Made by a program: the position numbers and the translations under genes
Notes under the pieces: generated by a model
Databases searched by the model: none
The model's input: only the letters and a program-made list of their open reading frames with translations
What the model was told of the DNA's origin: nothing
NCBI RefSeq assembly: GCF_011064595.1
Contig: NZ_JAALJI010000001.1
Location: 124,001 to 188,000, forward strand
Length of the DNA: 64,000 bases
DNA from: Paludisphaera soli
GTDB taxonomy: Bacteria; Planctomycetota; Planctomycetia; Isosphaerales; Isosphaeraceae
Direction: 5' to 3'
Shown: piece after piece, positions 25,569-34,629 of the stretch
Position numbering within the stretch: position 1 is the stretch's first letter
Layout: each line of letters starts with the position of its first letter

Positions 25569-27173
25569 ATGCGCAACCCGCCGGGCACCAGAGCCGACCG
25601 CATCACGCCCCGCCGCCTCGGCCTGTCCGCCGGCCTCGTCGCCGCGATCCTGACGCTCGCGACCCTCCGGGGGCCGGGCCTCACCATCGACGAACCGCTG
25701 GACGTCCGCCCGGGGCGTGACTACGTCGCCCTGCTGGCGAGGTCGGGATGGAGGTTCTTCGAACGGGCCAACGTCGACGCCCTGTTCCGAGACAACGCCG
25801 AGCACCCGCCGCTGGGCCGCTGGCTGCTGGGGATCGCCTCGAAGACCTTCGAACCGTTCGAAGACTGGATTTTCGGGCCCGACCCGACCGGGCTTCACGT
25901 CCTCTCGGGCCGGGTCGCGCCGGCCCTGGCTTTCGCGGGGCTCGTCGGCCTGATCGCCGCCGAGGCCGGCCGACGCTGGGGGCTCGCGGCCGGGGTCGCG
26001 TCGGCCTGGTCCCTGATCGCCATGCCCCGGGTCTTCTCCCACGCCCACCTGGCTGCGCTCGACACGTTCCTCGCCCTCTTCTGGACCCTGGCGCTCCTGG
26101 CCGCCGCCCGGGCGGTCGACGCGCGACGCCCCCTGCCGGCCATGCTCGCGGCCGGCCTGCTCTGGGGCATGGCGCTCCTGACCAAGATCCACGCCTGGTT
26201 CCTCGCGCCGCTTATTCTGGCCTGGGCGCTGGTCCGGCTGGGCACGGGGAGGGCCCTCGGCTTGGTCGCGGGCTGGACGGCCGTGGGCGTCGCGACCTTC
26301 GTCGCGGGCTGGCCGTGGCTCTGGCACGATACGCTCTCGCGCTGGGGGGCGTTCTGGGGGACCGGGATCGTCCGCACGTCGCTCCGGGTCGAGTACCTGG
26401 GGCGGATCTGGTCCGACCGCGAGATCCCCTGGCACTATCCCTGGGTCTACTTCGCCGTCACCGTCCCTGTCTTGCTGCACGCCCTCGCGGCCTTCGGGCT
26501 GGCCCGCGCCTGGAAGGGGCGTCGCGACGACCCGTTCCCCGGCCTCCTCGCCGGCTCGATCCTCCTGTTCCTGCTCCTCTTCAGCCTGAAAGGCCCGGTC
26601 TACGACGGCGAGCGGCTGTTCCTGCTGATCTTCCCCGCGTGGGCGATGCTCGCCGGCCTCGGCTTCGCCGCCGCCTGGGGTCGCTGGGGGGGATCGAGGG
26701 CGGGCCGGGTGGGGCTGGTCGCCTTGATGCTGACCCAGGGGGGCGGGACGGCGACGATGCACCCGTTCGGCCTCAGCTACTACAACCTGATGGTGGGGGG
26801 GCTGCCCGGGGCCGAGCGACTCGGCCTGGAGCCGACCTACTGGGGGGACGCGGTCGATAGAGTCTTGCTCGACGAGCTGGCCCGCCGGGTCCAGCCGGGC
26901 CAGGTCGTGGCGCTCGCCCCGACGCTCTACCCCGGCCAGGGCGTCGCCACGACGACCGCCGCCCTGGTGCGCCGGGACGTGGTGATCCGCGACGAGTCGG
27001 CGGTCGCCGAGGCCGACTGGATCCTCGTCTCCCGGCGTCGGGCCTACTGGAGCCCTGAGCTCACCCGGCTGCTGGCCGACCCCTCCGCCCGACGAGTCGC
27101 CGCGCGAAGCCGCCAGGGCGTCTGGCTCTCCGGGCTCTGGAGTGTCTCGAAGCGTCCCGAGCCCTCGCCGTGA
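25569..27173 (+). CDS. Membrane glycosyltransferase, GT39/PMT-like (ArnT fold)
   Basis: 534 residues with about ten hydrophobic helices. The first outer loop has the acidic pair in 'TIDEPLDV' that GT-C enzymes use for catalysis, followed by 'EHPPLGRWLLG', a PMT-family signature. GT39 enzymes move a sugar from a polyprenyl-phosphate carrier to protein or lipid on the outer face of the membrane. The acceptor is unknown. A polyprenyl diphosphate synthase gene is 0.6 kb downstream, but moaC lies between, so a pathway link is only suggestive. Confidence 0.82.
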   Translation: MRNPPGTRADRITPRRLGLSAGLVAAILTLATLRGPGLTIDEPLDVRPGRDYVALLARSGWRFFERANVDALFRDNAEHPPLGRWLLGIASKTFEPFEDWIFGPDPTGLHVLSGRVAPALAFAGLVGLIAAEAGRRWGLAAGVASAWSLIAMPRVFSHAHLAALDTFLALFWTLALLAAARAVDARRPLPAMLAAGLLWGMALLTKIHAWFLAPLILAWALVRLGTGRALGLVAGWTAVGVATFVAGWPWLWHDTLSRWGAFWGTGIVRTSLRVEYLGRIWSDREIPWHYPWVYFAVTVPVLLHALAAFGLARAWKGRRDDPFPGLLAGSILLFLLLFSLKGPVYDGERLFLLIFPAWAMLAGLGFAAAWGRWGGSRAGRVGLVALMLTQGGGTATMHPFGLSYYNLMVGGLPGAERLGLEPTYWGDAVDRVLLDELARRVQPGQVVALAPTLYPGQGVATTTAALVRRDVVIRDESAVAEADWILVSRRRAYWSPELTRLLADPSARRVAARSRQGVWLSGLWSVSKRPEPSP

Positions 27174-27290
27174 GGTCCCTTCACGGCCCGCGGGCACCTT
27201 GCATGAAGATTCAGGGGACACCCTCTAGCCGTCGTCGGGGTACTTCGTAGAATACGTTCAGAACGAATTGAACGAAATTCCGGGGGCCGC

Positions 27291-27785
27291 ATGGCGGAGC
27301 TGAGTCATTATGATGGGGAGGGGGCGAGCCGGATGGTCGACGTCTCGACCAAGCCGCCTTCCCTGCGCACGGCGAAGGCCAGCGGACTGGTCCGCATGGC
27401 GGCGTCGACCTTGCGGCTGATCCTCGATCGCAAGGCCGCCAAGGGAGACGTCCTGGAGACGGCCCGGCTGGCGGCCATCATGGGGGCGAAGCGGACCGGC
27501 GACCTGATCCCACTTTGCCATCCCATCGGGCTCGACTCGGTGGAGGTCGAACTGACGCCGGAGCCGCCCGACGCCGTGGCGATCGTGGCGACCGTCAAGG
27601 TCCACGGCCGGACGGGGGTCGAAATGGAGGCGCTGACTGCGGTGAGCGTCGCCGGATTGACGATCTACGACATGTGCAAGGCGGTGGACCGGGGCATCGT
27701 GATCGAGCGCGTGCGCCTGGAGGAGAAGACCGGGGGCGTGCGAGGCGGCTACAAGCGGGACGGATCGGGACGGGCCGACGCGTGA
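27291..27785 (+). CDS. moaC: Cyclic pyranopterin monophosphate synthase MoaC
   Basis: 164 residues. '[18 protein letters not shown]' is the opening, then '[17 protein letters not shown]' with the conserved His, '[26 protein letters not shown]', and '[12 protein letters not shown]'. All are invariant MoaC blocks. With MoaA it turns GTP into cPMP, the first step of molybdenum cofactor synthesis. A TAGAAT box at 27248-27253 may be its -10. The polyprenyl synthase gene follows at once and is probably co-transcribed. Confidence 0.96.
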   Translation: MAELSHYDGEGASRMVDVSTKPPSLRTAKASGLVRMAASTLRLILDRKAAKGDVLETARLAAIMGAKRTGDLIPLCHPIGLDSVEVELTPEPPDAVAIVATVKVHGRTGVEMEALTAVSVAGLTIYDMCKAVDRGIVIERVRLEEKTGGVRGGYKRDGSGRADA

Positions 27786-27817
27786 CGGACGACGGACGAA
27801 GCGGAGTGGAGACGGGC

Positions 27818-28825
27818 ATGACGAGACCATCAGGGCTGCAGGCCGAGGAGAGCCGACGGACGCTCGGACGCCTGTTCGCGCCCATCCAGGCCGAGATGGC
27901 GGACGCCGAGCGGATCTTCCAGGACGAGCTGGGGAGCCGCTTCCCGTTCGTGCAGGCCCTTGTCGAGCACTGCGGCGATTATCAGGGCAAGCGGCTGCGC
28001 CCGGCGCTCGTCCTGCTCACGGCCGGGGCCTGCGGCCGGACCACGCCCGCCCACCCGGTCCTGGCGGCGGTCGTGGAGATGGTCCATACGGCGACCCTCG
28101 TCCACGACGACGTGCTCGACGAATCCATGGTGCGACGCCACGCCGCCACGGTGAACGCCGAGTGGGGCAACGAGACCGCCGTCATGCTCGGCGACCACCT
28201 CTTCGCGCACGCCTACCATCTGGCGGCGTCGCTCGACTCCACGCTGGCCTGCCGGTGGGTCGGCCAGGCCGCCATCGAGGTCTGCGAGGGGGAGATGCAG
28301 CAGTTGCACCACCGCGGCAATCTCGACCTCGACGAGCCCTCCTACTTCGAGATCATCGCCGGCAAGACCGCCGCGCTCACCTCCGTCTCCTGCCGGCTGG
28401 GCGCCCACTACGCCGGCACCGAAGAGGCCGTCGTCGATTCCCTGGAAGCCTACGGACGTCACATCGGGATGGCGTTTCAGATCGCCGACGACGTCCTCGA
28501 CATCTGGGGCGACGAGCGCGCCACCGGGAAGAGCCTGGGGACCGACCTGGAGAAGCAGAAACTCACCCTGCCCCTGATCCGCCTGCTGGAGATCGGCGCC
28601 CCGGACGCCGTGGAGGTCGCGCGGCGGCTCCTGAGCGAGGCCCGGGCCGATTCCCGCCGCCGTCTCCAGCCCCTCCTGGAAGAGTCCGGGGCGCTCGACT
28701 ACGCCTGGGCCAAGGCGCGTTGGCACATCGACGCCGCCCTCGGGGCCCTCGAAGTCGTCGGCCCCTCCGCCTACAAGGACGTCCTGGTCGCCATGGCCGA
28801 ATACGTCGTCCGCCGCTCGTCCTGA
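27818..28825 (+). CDS. Polyprenyl (trans-isoprenyl) diphosphate synthase
   Basis: 335 residues from ATG 27818, with GGAGA 6 bases upstream; an in-frame GTG at 27782 overlapping the moaC stop is a weaker option. 'GKRLRPALVLL' is followed by the first Asp-rich motif 'LVHDDVLDES', 'GDHLFAHAY', 'GKTAALTS' and the second motif 'QIADDVLDIWGDE'. These bind Mg-diphosphate for chain elongation from IPP. Chain length is not predictable by eye; octaprenyl-type quinone side chains are most common in this subgroup. Confidence 0.92.
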   Translation: MTRPSGLQAEESRRTLGRLFAPIQAEMADAERIFQDELGSRFPFVQALVEHCGDYQGKRLRPALVLLTAGACGRTTPAHPVLAAVVEMVHTATLVHDDVLDESMVRRHAATVNAEWGNETAVMLGDHLFAHAYHLAASLDSTLACRWVGQAAIEVCEGEMQQLHHRGNLDLDEPSYFEIIAGKTAALTSVSCRLGAHYAGTEEAVVDSLEAYGRHIGMAFQIADDVLDIWGDERATGKSLGTDLEKQKLTLPLIRLLEIGAPDAVEVARRLLSEARADSRRRLQPLLEESGALDYAWAKARWHIDAALGALEVVGPSAYKDVLVAMAEYVVRRSS

Positions 28826-29291
28826 GTGCATCGGGCCAGACCGCCACGCCCCTCCGTCCCGGGGTCGTCATCCCGTTTGCGTGACCCGAAAAGTTGAACA
28901 GTCGTTGATCTTTGCAAGGTCGGAAGCGGCCGGCGGCCTTTCCAGCCTCGGACTGGAAGGCGAGCGGCTCCGGCTCCGCCAGGGCCACGAACGTCGCCGG
29001 AACGTTCGTACGGCCTTGGCGATTATTTAACGCTTTTTGATTGCAAGCCTCGCGCCGAAGGCTATCATGAGGCGCAGACGCGATCGGAAAACGTCGGCGG
29101 GATTTCCAACAGTCCGTCGTCGCCCCTCGCCCCAGGCACGACGTCAAAGCCCCCGCCCCGGGGGTCCGCCGCCCCCCAGGCGGCCCGAGACCTCGACGCC
29201 GGCCCCGATTTGGTGTTTGTGTTTTCGTCGGGATCTTGCGGTAACGGAAACCAAGGACCCCCGCATCGGGGAGAATGCTTGCGGTCGAGTC
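28826..29291. other. Intergenic region with two hairpins upstream of the XRE regulator
   Basis: 466 bases. A bulged hairpin near 28936-28962 (GCCTTTCCAG with CTGGAAGGC) may end the moaC-polyprenyl synthase transcript. A perfect 8-bp inverted repeat ACGAACGT/ACGTTCGT (28987-28994 with 29002-29009) could be an operator for the HTH gene downstream or part of a terminator. Confidence 0.45.
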
Positions 29292-29753
29292 ATGGAACTG
29301 AAGCAGAAGCTCCAGATGCTGATGAAGATCCGGAACCTGAACGGCCAGAAACTGGCCAGGCTCTCCCAGGTCAGCGACTCGGAAATCTCCCGGATCCTCC
29401 AGGGGAAATCTCGACCCGGCCTCGACAACGCCCTCCGGCTCGCCCAGGCCGTCGGCGTCTCGCTCGACTACCTGGCCGACGACCAGATCGAGATCGAGCC
29501 CGCCCGCCCCGAGGACGCCGTCTCCGCCGAGGATCACAAGCTCCTGGGTCTGTGCAACAGGATCGGCGCGGAGGAGGCCCAGCGTGTGCTGGAGATCGTC
29601 CGCATCCTGGGCTACGAGGTGGCCATGGCTCGGCTCATCGGGGCCTCCTCCAAGCCCGTCATCGAGCGGCTGGATGACGAGTCCGAGTCCCGTCCCAACC
29701 TCTCCAGCAACGGCACCCACCTCACGCGCTCGACAGCCTCCGCGTCGGCCTGA
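29292..29753 (+). CDS. XRE-family helix-turn-helix regulator
   Basis: 153 residues from ATG 29292. The Cro/cI fold spans residues 3-60: 'KLQMLMKIRNLNGQKLARLS', the turn 'VSDSEISRILQGKSRP', then 'LDNALRLAQAVGVSLDYL'. The C-terminal half has one more helical segment ('AQRVLEIVRILGYEVAMARL') that could form a dimer surface. No target is known. It converges on rpoN. Upstream in-frame codons exist but give low-complexity sequence, so the ATG beside the HTH is preferred. Confidence 0.88.
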   Translation: MELKQKLQMLMKIRNLNGQKLARLSQVSDSEISRILQGKSRPGLDNALRLAQAVGVSLDYLADDQIEIEPARPEDAVSAEDHKLLGLCNRIGAEEAQRVLEIVRILGYEVAMARLIGASSKPVIERLDDESESRPNLSSNGTHLTRSTASASA

Positions 29754-29777
29754 ACGCCGGAGGCTCTCGCAGCCGAC

Positions 29778-29807
29778 CCCGCCGGCCGAGTCCAAGGACC
29801 CGGCGGG
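29778..29807. terminator. Terminator-like hairpin between the XRE gene and rpoN
   Basis: CCCGCCGG (29778-29785) pairs with CCGGCGGG (29800-29807) across a 14-base loop, between two converging stops. No U-run. Confidence 0.45.
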
Positions 29808-29828
29808 CGAGGGGCCCGGACGTCGCCG

Positions 29829-31283
29829 TCAGAACTGCTTGCGCTGACGGCTCGACGGGATCATGAGCGCCTGGCGATACTTGGTCACGGTGCGTCGCGC
29901 GACCTTCAGGCCGTGCCGGCCCATCTCGTCGACGATCTCCTCGTCGGACATCGGGTTCGACTTATCTTCCTTGGAGACGACCTCGAGCAGCTTCTGCTTG
30001 ATGGTGTCCCACGCGATCTCCTCGCCGTCGGCGGTGACGGTCCCGCCGCCGAAGAAGCGTTTGAGGGGGAAGATGCCTCGCGGGCTCTGGACCCATTTGT
30101 CGTCCACCGCCCGGCTGACGGTCGTGACGTGGACCCCCACGCGGTCGGCGATCTGCTGCATCTTGAGCGGTTCGATGAACTCCGGCCCCTTGTCGAGGAA
30201 GGGCCTCTGGTGTTCGATGATCGCTCGGGCGACCTTCAGCAGCGTGTTCCGGCGTTGCTCGATCGACTCGATGAGCCAGCGGGCCGACTGGATCCGTTTC
30301 TGGATGAACTCGCGCGCGGCGGGGTCGGTCCCCTTGTTGCGAAGCTGCTTCTGGTAGTAGCGCGAGATCGAGAGGTTCGGCGTGTGCTCGTCGACGAGAC
30401 GGACGTCGTAGGTGCCCGTCTCGTTGGGCTCGACGATCAGGTCGGGGACGACGTACTGGGTGTTCTCGGTGAGGGTGAACGACGAGCCGGGCCGGGGGTT
30501 GAGCCGCCGCAGGTGCTCGATGGCCCCTTTGATCGTCTCGATCGAGAGGCCGGTCTTCTTCTCGATGGTGGGCAGACGGTTGTGCTGCAGGTCGTCGATG
30601 TGGTGGGTGATCAGGGTGCGGAGGATGTCGTGGCAGGGCATGTCCGGGGTGAGCTGGAGGAGGAGGCACTCCTTCAGGTCGCGGGCTCCCACTCCGGGCG
30701 GGTCGAGCTTCTGCACCATCCGCAGCGCGTCTTCGGCCTGCTCGACGGTTACGTCGCGGCCGAAGTCGCGGGCGACGTCGTGGAGCGTGACGTTCTTGGG
30801 TAGATAGCCGTTGTCGTCGAGGTTGTAGATCAGGTACTCGGCCAGGTCGCGCAAGACCGAGTCGCAGTCGAAGAACCCGAGCTGTTCGGTCAGGCTGTCG
30901 TGGAAGGAGCGCGGCCGCGACGCCATGTTCTGCATCGCGTCGAGCTTGCGGTCGCCCTCTTCGCTGAGCGAGGCTCGGCTGCGGCGTGGGCCCTCGTCGT
31001 ACAGCTCGCTCCAGTTCTCGTCGAGGTTGATGAGGCTGTCGAACTCGTTCGGCTCGGGTTCCGCCGGCTCGGCGACGGCCGGCCCGGCGGCCTCCTCGCC
31101 GTCCTCGGAAGGTGACGCCGACTCGCGGAGGTCGACCAGCACCGGATTCTCGCTCAGCTCCTGCTCGATACGCTCCTGCAAGGCCATGATCGGCAACTGG
31201 AGGATTTCCATCGACTGGATCATCCGAGGCGCCATGCGGAGGCGCATCTCGGTTCGCATCTGCTGAGAGGTATCAAGCCGCAT
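29829..31283 (-). CDS. rpoN: RNA polymerase sigma-54 factor
   Basis: 484 residues. Region I is Gln/Leu-rich ('RMIQSMEILQLPIMAL', 'LSENPVL'). An acidic region II follows, then the core-binding domain ('LDPPGVGARDLKECL'), the -12-binding helix-turn-helix ('ADRVGVHVTTVSRAV') and the C-terminal RpoN box 'ARRTVTKYR' that reads the -24 element. Sigma-54 needs an AAA+ activator to start transcription; none is encoded in the window. A sigma-54-type promoter lies 87 bases upstream on the same strand, which suggests self-regulation. Confidence 0.96.
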   Translation of the reverse strand: MRLDTSQQMRTEMRLRMAPRMIQSMEILQLPIMALQERIEQELSENPVLVDLRESASPSEDGEEAAGPAVAEPAEPEPNEFDSLINLDENWSELYDEGPRRSRASLSEEGDRKLDAMQNMASRPRSFHDSLTEQLGFFDCDSVLRDLAEYLIYNLDDNGYLPKNVTLHDVARDFGRDVTVEQAEDALRMVQKLDPPGVGARDLKECLLLQLTPDMPCHDILRTLITHHIDDLQHNRLPTIEKKTGLSIETIKGAIEHLRRLNPRPGSSFTLTENTQYVVPDLIVEPNETGTYDVRLVDEHTPNLSISRYYQKQLRNKGTDPAAREFIQKRIQSARWLIESIEQRRNTLLKVARAIIEHQRPFLDKGPEFIEPLKMQQIADRVGVHVTTVSRAVDDKWVQSPRGIFPLKRFFGGGTVTADGEEIAWDTIKQKLLEVVSKEDKSNPMSDEEIVDEMGRHGLKVARRTVTKYRQALMIPSSRQRKQF

Positions 31284-31370
31284 GATCCAATTTCCTCAGT
31301 ACCGACGGGCCCTCGGCGACGCCGAGACGGTGAGCATCCGGCCGACGCTCATCTCGGCGTGATGTACTCC

Positions 31371-31386
31371 AGCAAGTATTATGCCG
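31371..31386 (-). promoter_or_regulatory. Sigma-54-type promoter upstream of rpoN
   Basis: The minus strand reads CGGCATAATACTTGCT: GG and GC separated by exactly 10 bases, the -24/-12 rule. It matches 9 of 12 conserved positions of TGGCACG-N4-TTGCW. It lies in the 210-base gap between recR and rpoN. Confidence 0.55.
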
Positions 31387-31493
31387 CGCGGTCGCGGGCT
31401 TCAAGGGTGGACCCACGCGAAGTCACCGGAAGGCGACCGGCGCATCCCTCATGATGCGCCGGAACTACCCGGCGATGCGGCGGTTGCGACGCG

Positions 31494-32099
31494 TCAGAAA
31501 GGTTGCCGACCGGTGAGGGCGTCGGCCAGCATGTCGCGGCTGGCGAACTCCAGGGTGCTGCCGGACGCCAGTCCTCGAGCCAGCCGGGTGATCCGAACGG
31601 GCTCTTCCTGGAGCCGCTGGGCGATGTACAGCGCGGTGCCGTCGCCCTCCAGGTTGGGGTTCGTCGCCATGATCAGCTCGCGGACGGTCCGCTCGCGAAC
31701 GCGAGCCTCCAGCGCGGCGATCGTCAGTTGGTCCGGACCCATCCCTTGCAGGGGGGCGAGCCGGCCCAGGAGGACGTGGTAGACGCCGGGATACGACCCC
31801 GACTTCTCGATCGCCAGGAGGTCGCGGGATTGCTCCACGACGCAGACGAGCGAGGAGTCGCGTCGCTCGTCGCGGCAGATGGAGCAGAGCGGTTCCTCGA
31901 CCTCGGTCAGGTGGAAGCATCGCCCGCAGTGCCGGACCTGCTCCTTGGCCGACCGGATGGCTTCGGCCAGCTCCAGGGCCTCGTCGACCGGGCACTTGAG
32001 CAGGTGATGGGCCAGCCGCTCGGCCGACTTGGCGCCGATGCCGGGGAGCCGGCCGAGGGTCGTGGTCAGGCGGTCCAGCGCCGCGCCGTAGCCGGCCAT
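31494..32099 (-). CDS. recR: Recombination mediator RecR
   Basis: 201 residues. A helix-hairpin-helix ('LGRLPGIGAKSAERLAHHL') is followed by the four-Cys zinc finger ('CGRCFHLTEVEEPLCSIC') and a Toprim domain ('VCVVEQSRDLLAIEKSG'). RecR with RecO and RecF loads RecA onto SSB-coated gaps. Its ATG lies one base after the ybaB stop, so dnaX-ybaB-recR is a tight operon, as in many bacteria. Confidence 0.96.
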   Translation of the reverse strand: MAGYGAALDRLTTTLGRLPGIGAKSAERLAHHLLKCPVDEALELAEAIRSAKEQVRHCGRCFHLTEVEEPLCSICRDERRDSSLVCVVEQSRDLLAIEKSGSYPGVYHVLLGRLAPLQGMGPDQLTIAALEARVRERTVRELIMATNPNLEGDGTALYIAQRLQEEPVRITRLARGLASGSTLEFASRDMLADALTGRQPF

Positions 32100-32100
32100 T

Positions 32101-32442
32101 TCAGGAGCCTCCCCCCCCGCCCGGGAAGAGCCCCGGCGGGAGCCCGCCGGAAAGCGAGGTCAGGGACTGGGCGGCGTTGTCGCGCACCTTGACCAGGGCC
32201 GAATTGACGGCGGCCGCGACGAGATCCTCGAGCAACTCCACGTCGCCGTCGGCGACCAACTTGGGGTCGATCCGGATCGAGACGACTTCCATGCGGCCGT
32301 TGGCCTTGGCGGTCACGGAGCCGCCGCCGGCCTCGCCCTGGGCCTCGATGTTGCCGAGGGCCTCGGCGGCCTTGGCCATAGATTCGCGGATCTTGCCCGC
32401 ATTCTTCATGAGGTCCGCGATGTCGCCAATTTTGCCAAACAC
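32101..32442 (-). CDS. ybaB: YbaB/EbfC-family nucleoid-associated protein
   Basis: 113 residues. An N-terminal helix ('IADLMKNAGKIRESMAKAAEALG') is followed by 'GGGSVTAKANGRMEVVSIRIDP' in two short blocks and the C-terminal helix 'LEDLVAAAVNSALVKV'. This is the usual YbaB layout. A Gly/Pro-rich tail follows. The protein forms a dimer that binds DNA. It sits between dnaX and recR, its standard position. Confidence 0.95.
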   Translation of the reverse strand: MFGKIGDIADLMKNAGKIRESMAKAAEALGNIEAQGEAGGGSVTAKANGRMEVVSIRIDPKLVADGDVELLEDLVAAAVNSALVKVRDNAAQSLTSLSGGLPPGLFPGGGGGS

Positions 32443-32543
32443 GGAACGTCGCCCCCTTGTGGTCGGCGTGCTGAGGACAGGCTCGAAACGAGATCGGCCG
32501 ACCCGTCGGGGTCGTCGCCCAGATCACCGGCTCCGGGGGCGAC

Positions 32544-34400
32544 TCAGAGGTCGGCCGTCGCGGAGTCGTCGCCTTCGCGTCGGGTCTCGGCCTCGAAATG
32601 GCTCACCCGGGCCTCGAAAAGTTCCACGACCTTCTGGACCAGAGGGTCGGTCATGAGCTGTTCGAGCCGCCGAGGCCCGCTCTCGGGCGCATCGGCAGGG
32701 GCTGCCGCGGTTTCCGACGACTCGTAGCGGACGCTCAAGGGTCGCTGGAGGAGCCACTGCAAGCACTCGGCGATGCGCTTCCGGGCGTCGTCGGTCCCGC
32801 ACGGGTCGGCCACCGAATTGTATCCCGGCTTGGCCCCGATGACCAGCACGCCCGGCTCGTCGACGCCGATGGGCTGGGCCTGGCTGAGCCGCCAGGACAG
32901 ACTCGCGCCGACCTTCTTCAGCAGGTCGGGCCAGATCCGCTGGATGATCTCCAGGTCCAGTGGCGGCAATTCCTCGGCACGCCGGCTCTGTTCGGCCGCA
33001 AGTTTGGCCTCGATAGGTGTTTGCGGTTCTTCGGGGCGTGGGGCCGGGCGAGACGGGGAAGGTTCGGCCACGCGAATGGGCTCGGGCGAAGCTGGGAAAC
33101 TCGTCGGCTTGCCGATTCCCGACTCCAGGCGTGCGGCCGAGTCGGTGTGAAGGAGCTTCTTTTTGGCGCTGGTTGCCGGCGATTTAGGCGATGGCGAAGA
33201 TCCACCCTCCAGGGCCTTGAGCCTTTGGACCACCTCGCTCAGCTCGTCGAGGTTTTCCAGCCTGGTGATTCGGACCAGAGCCAGCTCCGCGAGCAGTCTG
33301 CCGTGGGAAACGCCGCGCATTCGCGCACGCGCCTCGGCGAGAATCTGCAGGGCCGCCAGAATGGCGTCGGTGGACCAGCGATCCACGGCGGCCTGGAGCC
33401 TCGGCTTCTGCTTCGGGGCGACGGTCAGCGTCAACGACTCGGCCCCGATGGCGAGGACCATGGCATCGCGCAGGAAGTCGATCGTCCCGGCCAGCAGTTC
33501 GGTCGCCTGGACCCCTTCCGTGGTCGCCTGATCCAGCAGAGTCAGGGCGGCGGCCGAATCGTGCCCCGCCAGGGCCTCGATCATCGCCAGCAGTCGTTCG
33601 TCGCTCGCGGTCCCCAGCAAGGCGTGGACGACGTCCGGGGTCAGACGGGGACTGCCCGAGGAGAGCATGCGTTCGAGCAGCGACTGGGCGTCGCGCATCG
33701 AGCCCCCCGCGCGGCGGGCGACGATCTGGAGGGCGTCCAGGTCGGACTCGATTTTCTCGCGGTCGCAGATCTCCTTAAGCGTCTCGACGATCGCCTCGGG
33801 CGAGATCCCGGCGAAATCGTAGCGCTGGCAACGCGACAGGACGGTGATCGGGATCTTGTTCGCCTCGGTGGTGGCGAAGAAGAATTTGACGTGCGGCGGG
33901 GGTTCCTCCAGAGTCTTCAGCAGCGCGTTGAACGCGCCGGTGGAGAGCATGTGGACCTCGTCGATGTAGTAGATCTTGAAACGGGATCGGCTGGGCCGCA
34001 GCGAGACGTTCTGGCGAAGCTCGCGGACCTGCTCGACGCCGTTGTTGCTGGCGCCGTCGATCTCGATGACGTCGACGTCCTGCCCGACCGAGATGGCCTG
34101 GCAGACGTCGCAGACCTGGCAGGGCTCCTCGGTCGGCCCGTTCACGCAGTTCAGGCATTTGGCGAAGATCCGCGCCATCGACGTCTTGCCGACGCCCCGG
34201 GTGCCGCAGAACAGGTAGGCCTGGGCCAACCGATTGAGCCGGATGGCGTTGCGCAGGGCCTGGACGACATGGTCCTGGCCGACAACGTCTTCGAATCGCT
34301 GGGGGCGATAACGCCGGGCGACGACCGTGTAGTTCTCAGCCGGTCCGTCGGGTTCGGCCTGAGAGTCGGCTCGCTTTGTGGAGGCGGGGCCTTGCGACAC
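32544..34400 (-). CDS. dnaX: DNA polymerase III subunit tau
   Basis: 618 residues. Clamp-loader ATPase: 'YRPQRFEDVVGQDHVVQAL', Walker A 'GTRGVGKTS', a zinc site with four Cys ('CLNCVNGPTEEPCQVCDVC'), Walker B-like 'YYIDEVHML', the sensor 'TTEANKIP' and the SRC motif 'LSRCQRY'. Domain III and a Pro/Ser-rich linker follow, then a C-terminal domain binding the polymerase alpha subunit. It loads the sliding clamp. The SRP RNA gene lies 125 bases upstream on the same strand. No convincing frameshift site for a gamma form was found (an A-run at 33160-33164 does not fit). Confidence 0.96.
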   Translation of the reverse strand: MSQGPASTKRADSQAEPDGPAENYTVVARRYRPQRFEDVVGQDHVVQALRNAIRLNRLAQAYLFCGTRGVGKTSMARIFAKCLNCVNGPTEEPCQVCDVCQAISVGQDVDVIEIDGASNNGVEQVRELRQNVSLRPSRSRFKIYYIDEVHMLSTGAFNALLKTLEEPPPHVKFFFATTEANKIPITVLSRCQRYDFAGISPEAIVETLKEICDREKIESDLDALQIVARRAGGSMRDAQSLLERMLSSGSPRLTPDVVHALLGTASDERLLAMIEALAGHDSAAALTLLDQATTEGVQATELLAGTIDFLRDAMVLAIGAESLTLTVAPKQKPRLQAAVDRWSTDAILAALQILAEARARMRGVSHGRLLAELALVRITRLENLDELSEVVQRLKALEGGSSPSPKSPATSAKKKLLHTDSAARLESGIGKPTSFPASPEPIRVAEPSPSRPAPRPEEPQTPIEAKLAAEQSRRAEELPPLDLEIIQRIWPDLLKKVGASLSWRLSQAQPIGVDEPGVLVIGAKPGYNSVADPCGTDDARKRIAECLQWLLQRPLSVRYESSETAAAPADAPESGPRRLEQLMTDPLVQKVVELFEARVSHFEAETRREGDDSATADL

Positions 34401-34524
34401 GAGCCGACGCTCCCTCGTTCCGGTATCGCGGGGCGTCGAGGTCGGGCCGGGCGTCCTGCCCCGAACGTCGCGCTCGTGTTTCGGATCCGTCCGTCAGGTC
34501 CGCCCGCCTTGCGGGGGCCTGGGT

Positions 34525-34629
34525 GAGCCGGGGAGGTTCTCCCGCGCACATGAGGGTGATGCTTATGGCTGCTGCGTTCCCGCCCTGACCAGGTTCACAA
34601 ACCCCCATTGCCCGGGTCCCCCCCGGCTC
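34525..34629 (-). ncRNA. ffs: Signal recognition particle RNA (4.5S, small bacterial type)
   Basis: About 105 bases. The ends pair (GAGCCGG with CCGGCTC). The apical hairpin shows the conserved core 'GGTCAGGGCGGGAACGCAGC' followed by 'AGCC', matching the GGTCAGG...GGAAGCAGC signature bound by Ffh. The RNA and Ffh deliver nascent membrane proteins to the translocon. Its place upstream of dnaX on the same strand is conserved in several bacterial groups. End points are set by the terminal stem and may be off by a few bases. Confidence 0.9.

Noticed and set aside
33155-33166. Programmed frameshift site in dnaX
   Set aside because: The A-run lacks the A-AAA-AAG heptamer in the proper frame, and the -1 frame stays open for about 240 bases, so no gamma-sized product follows.
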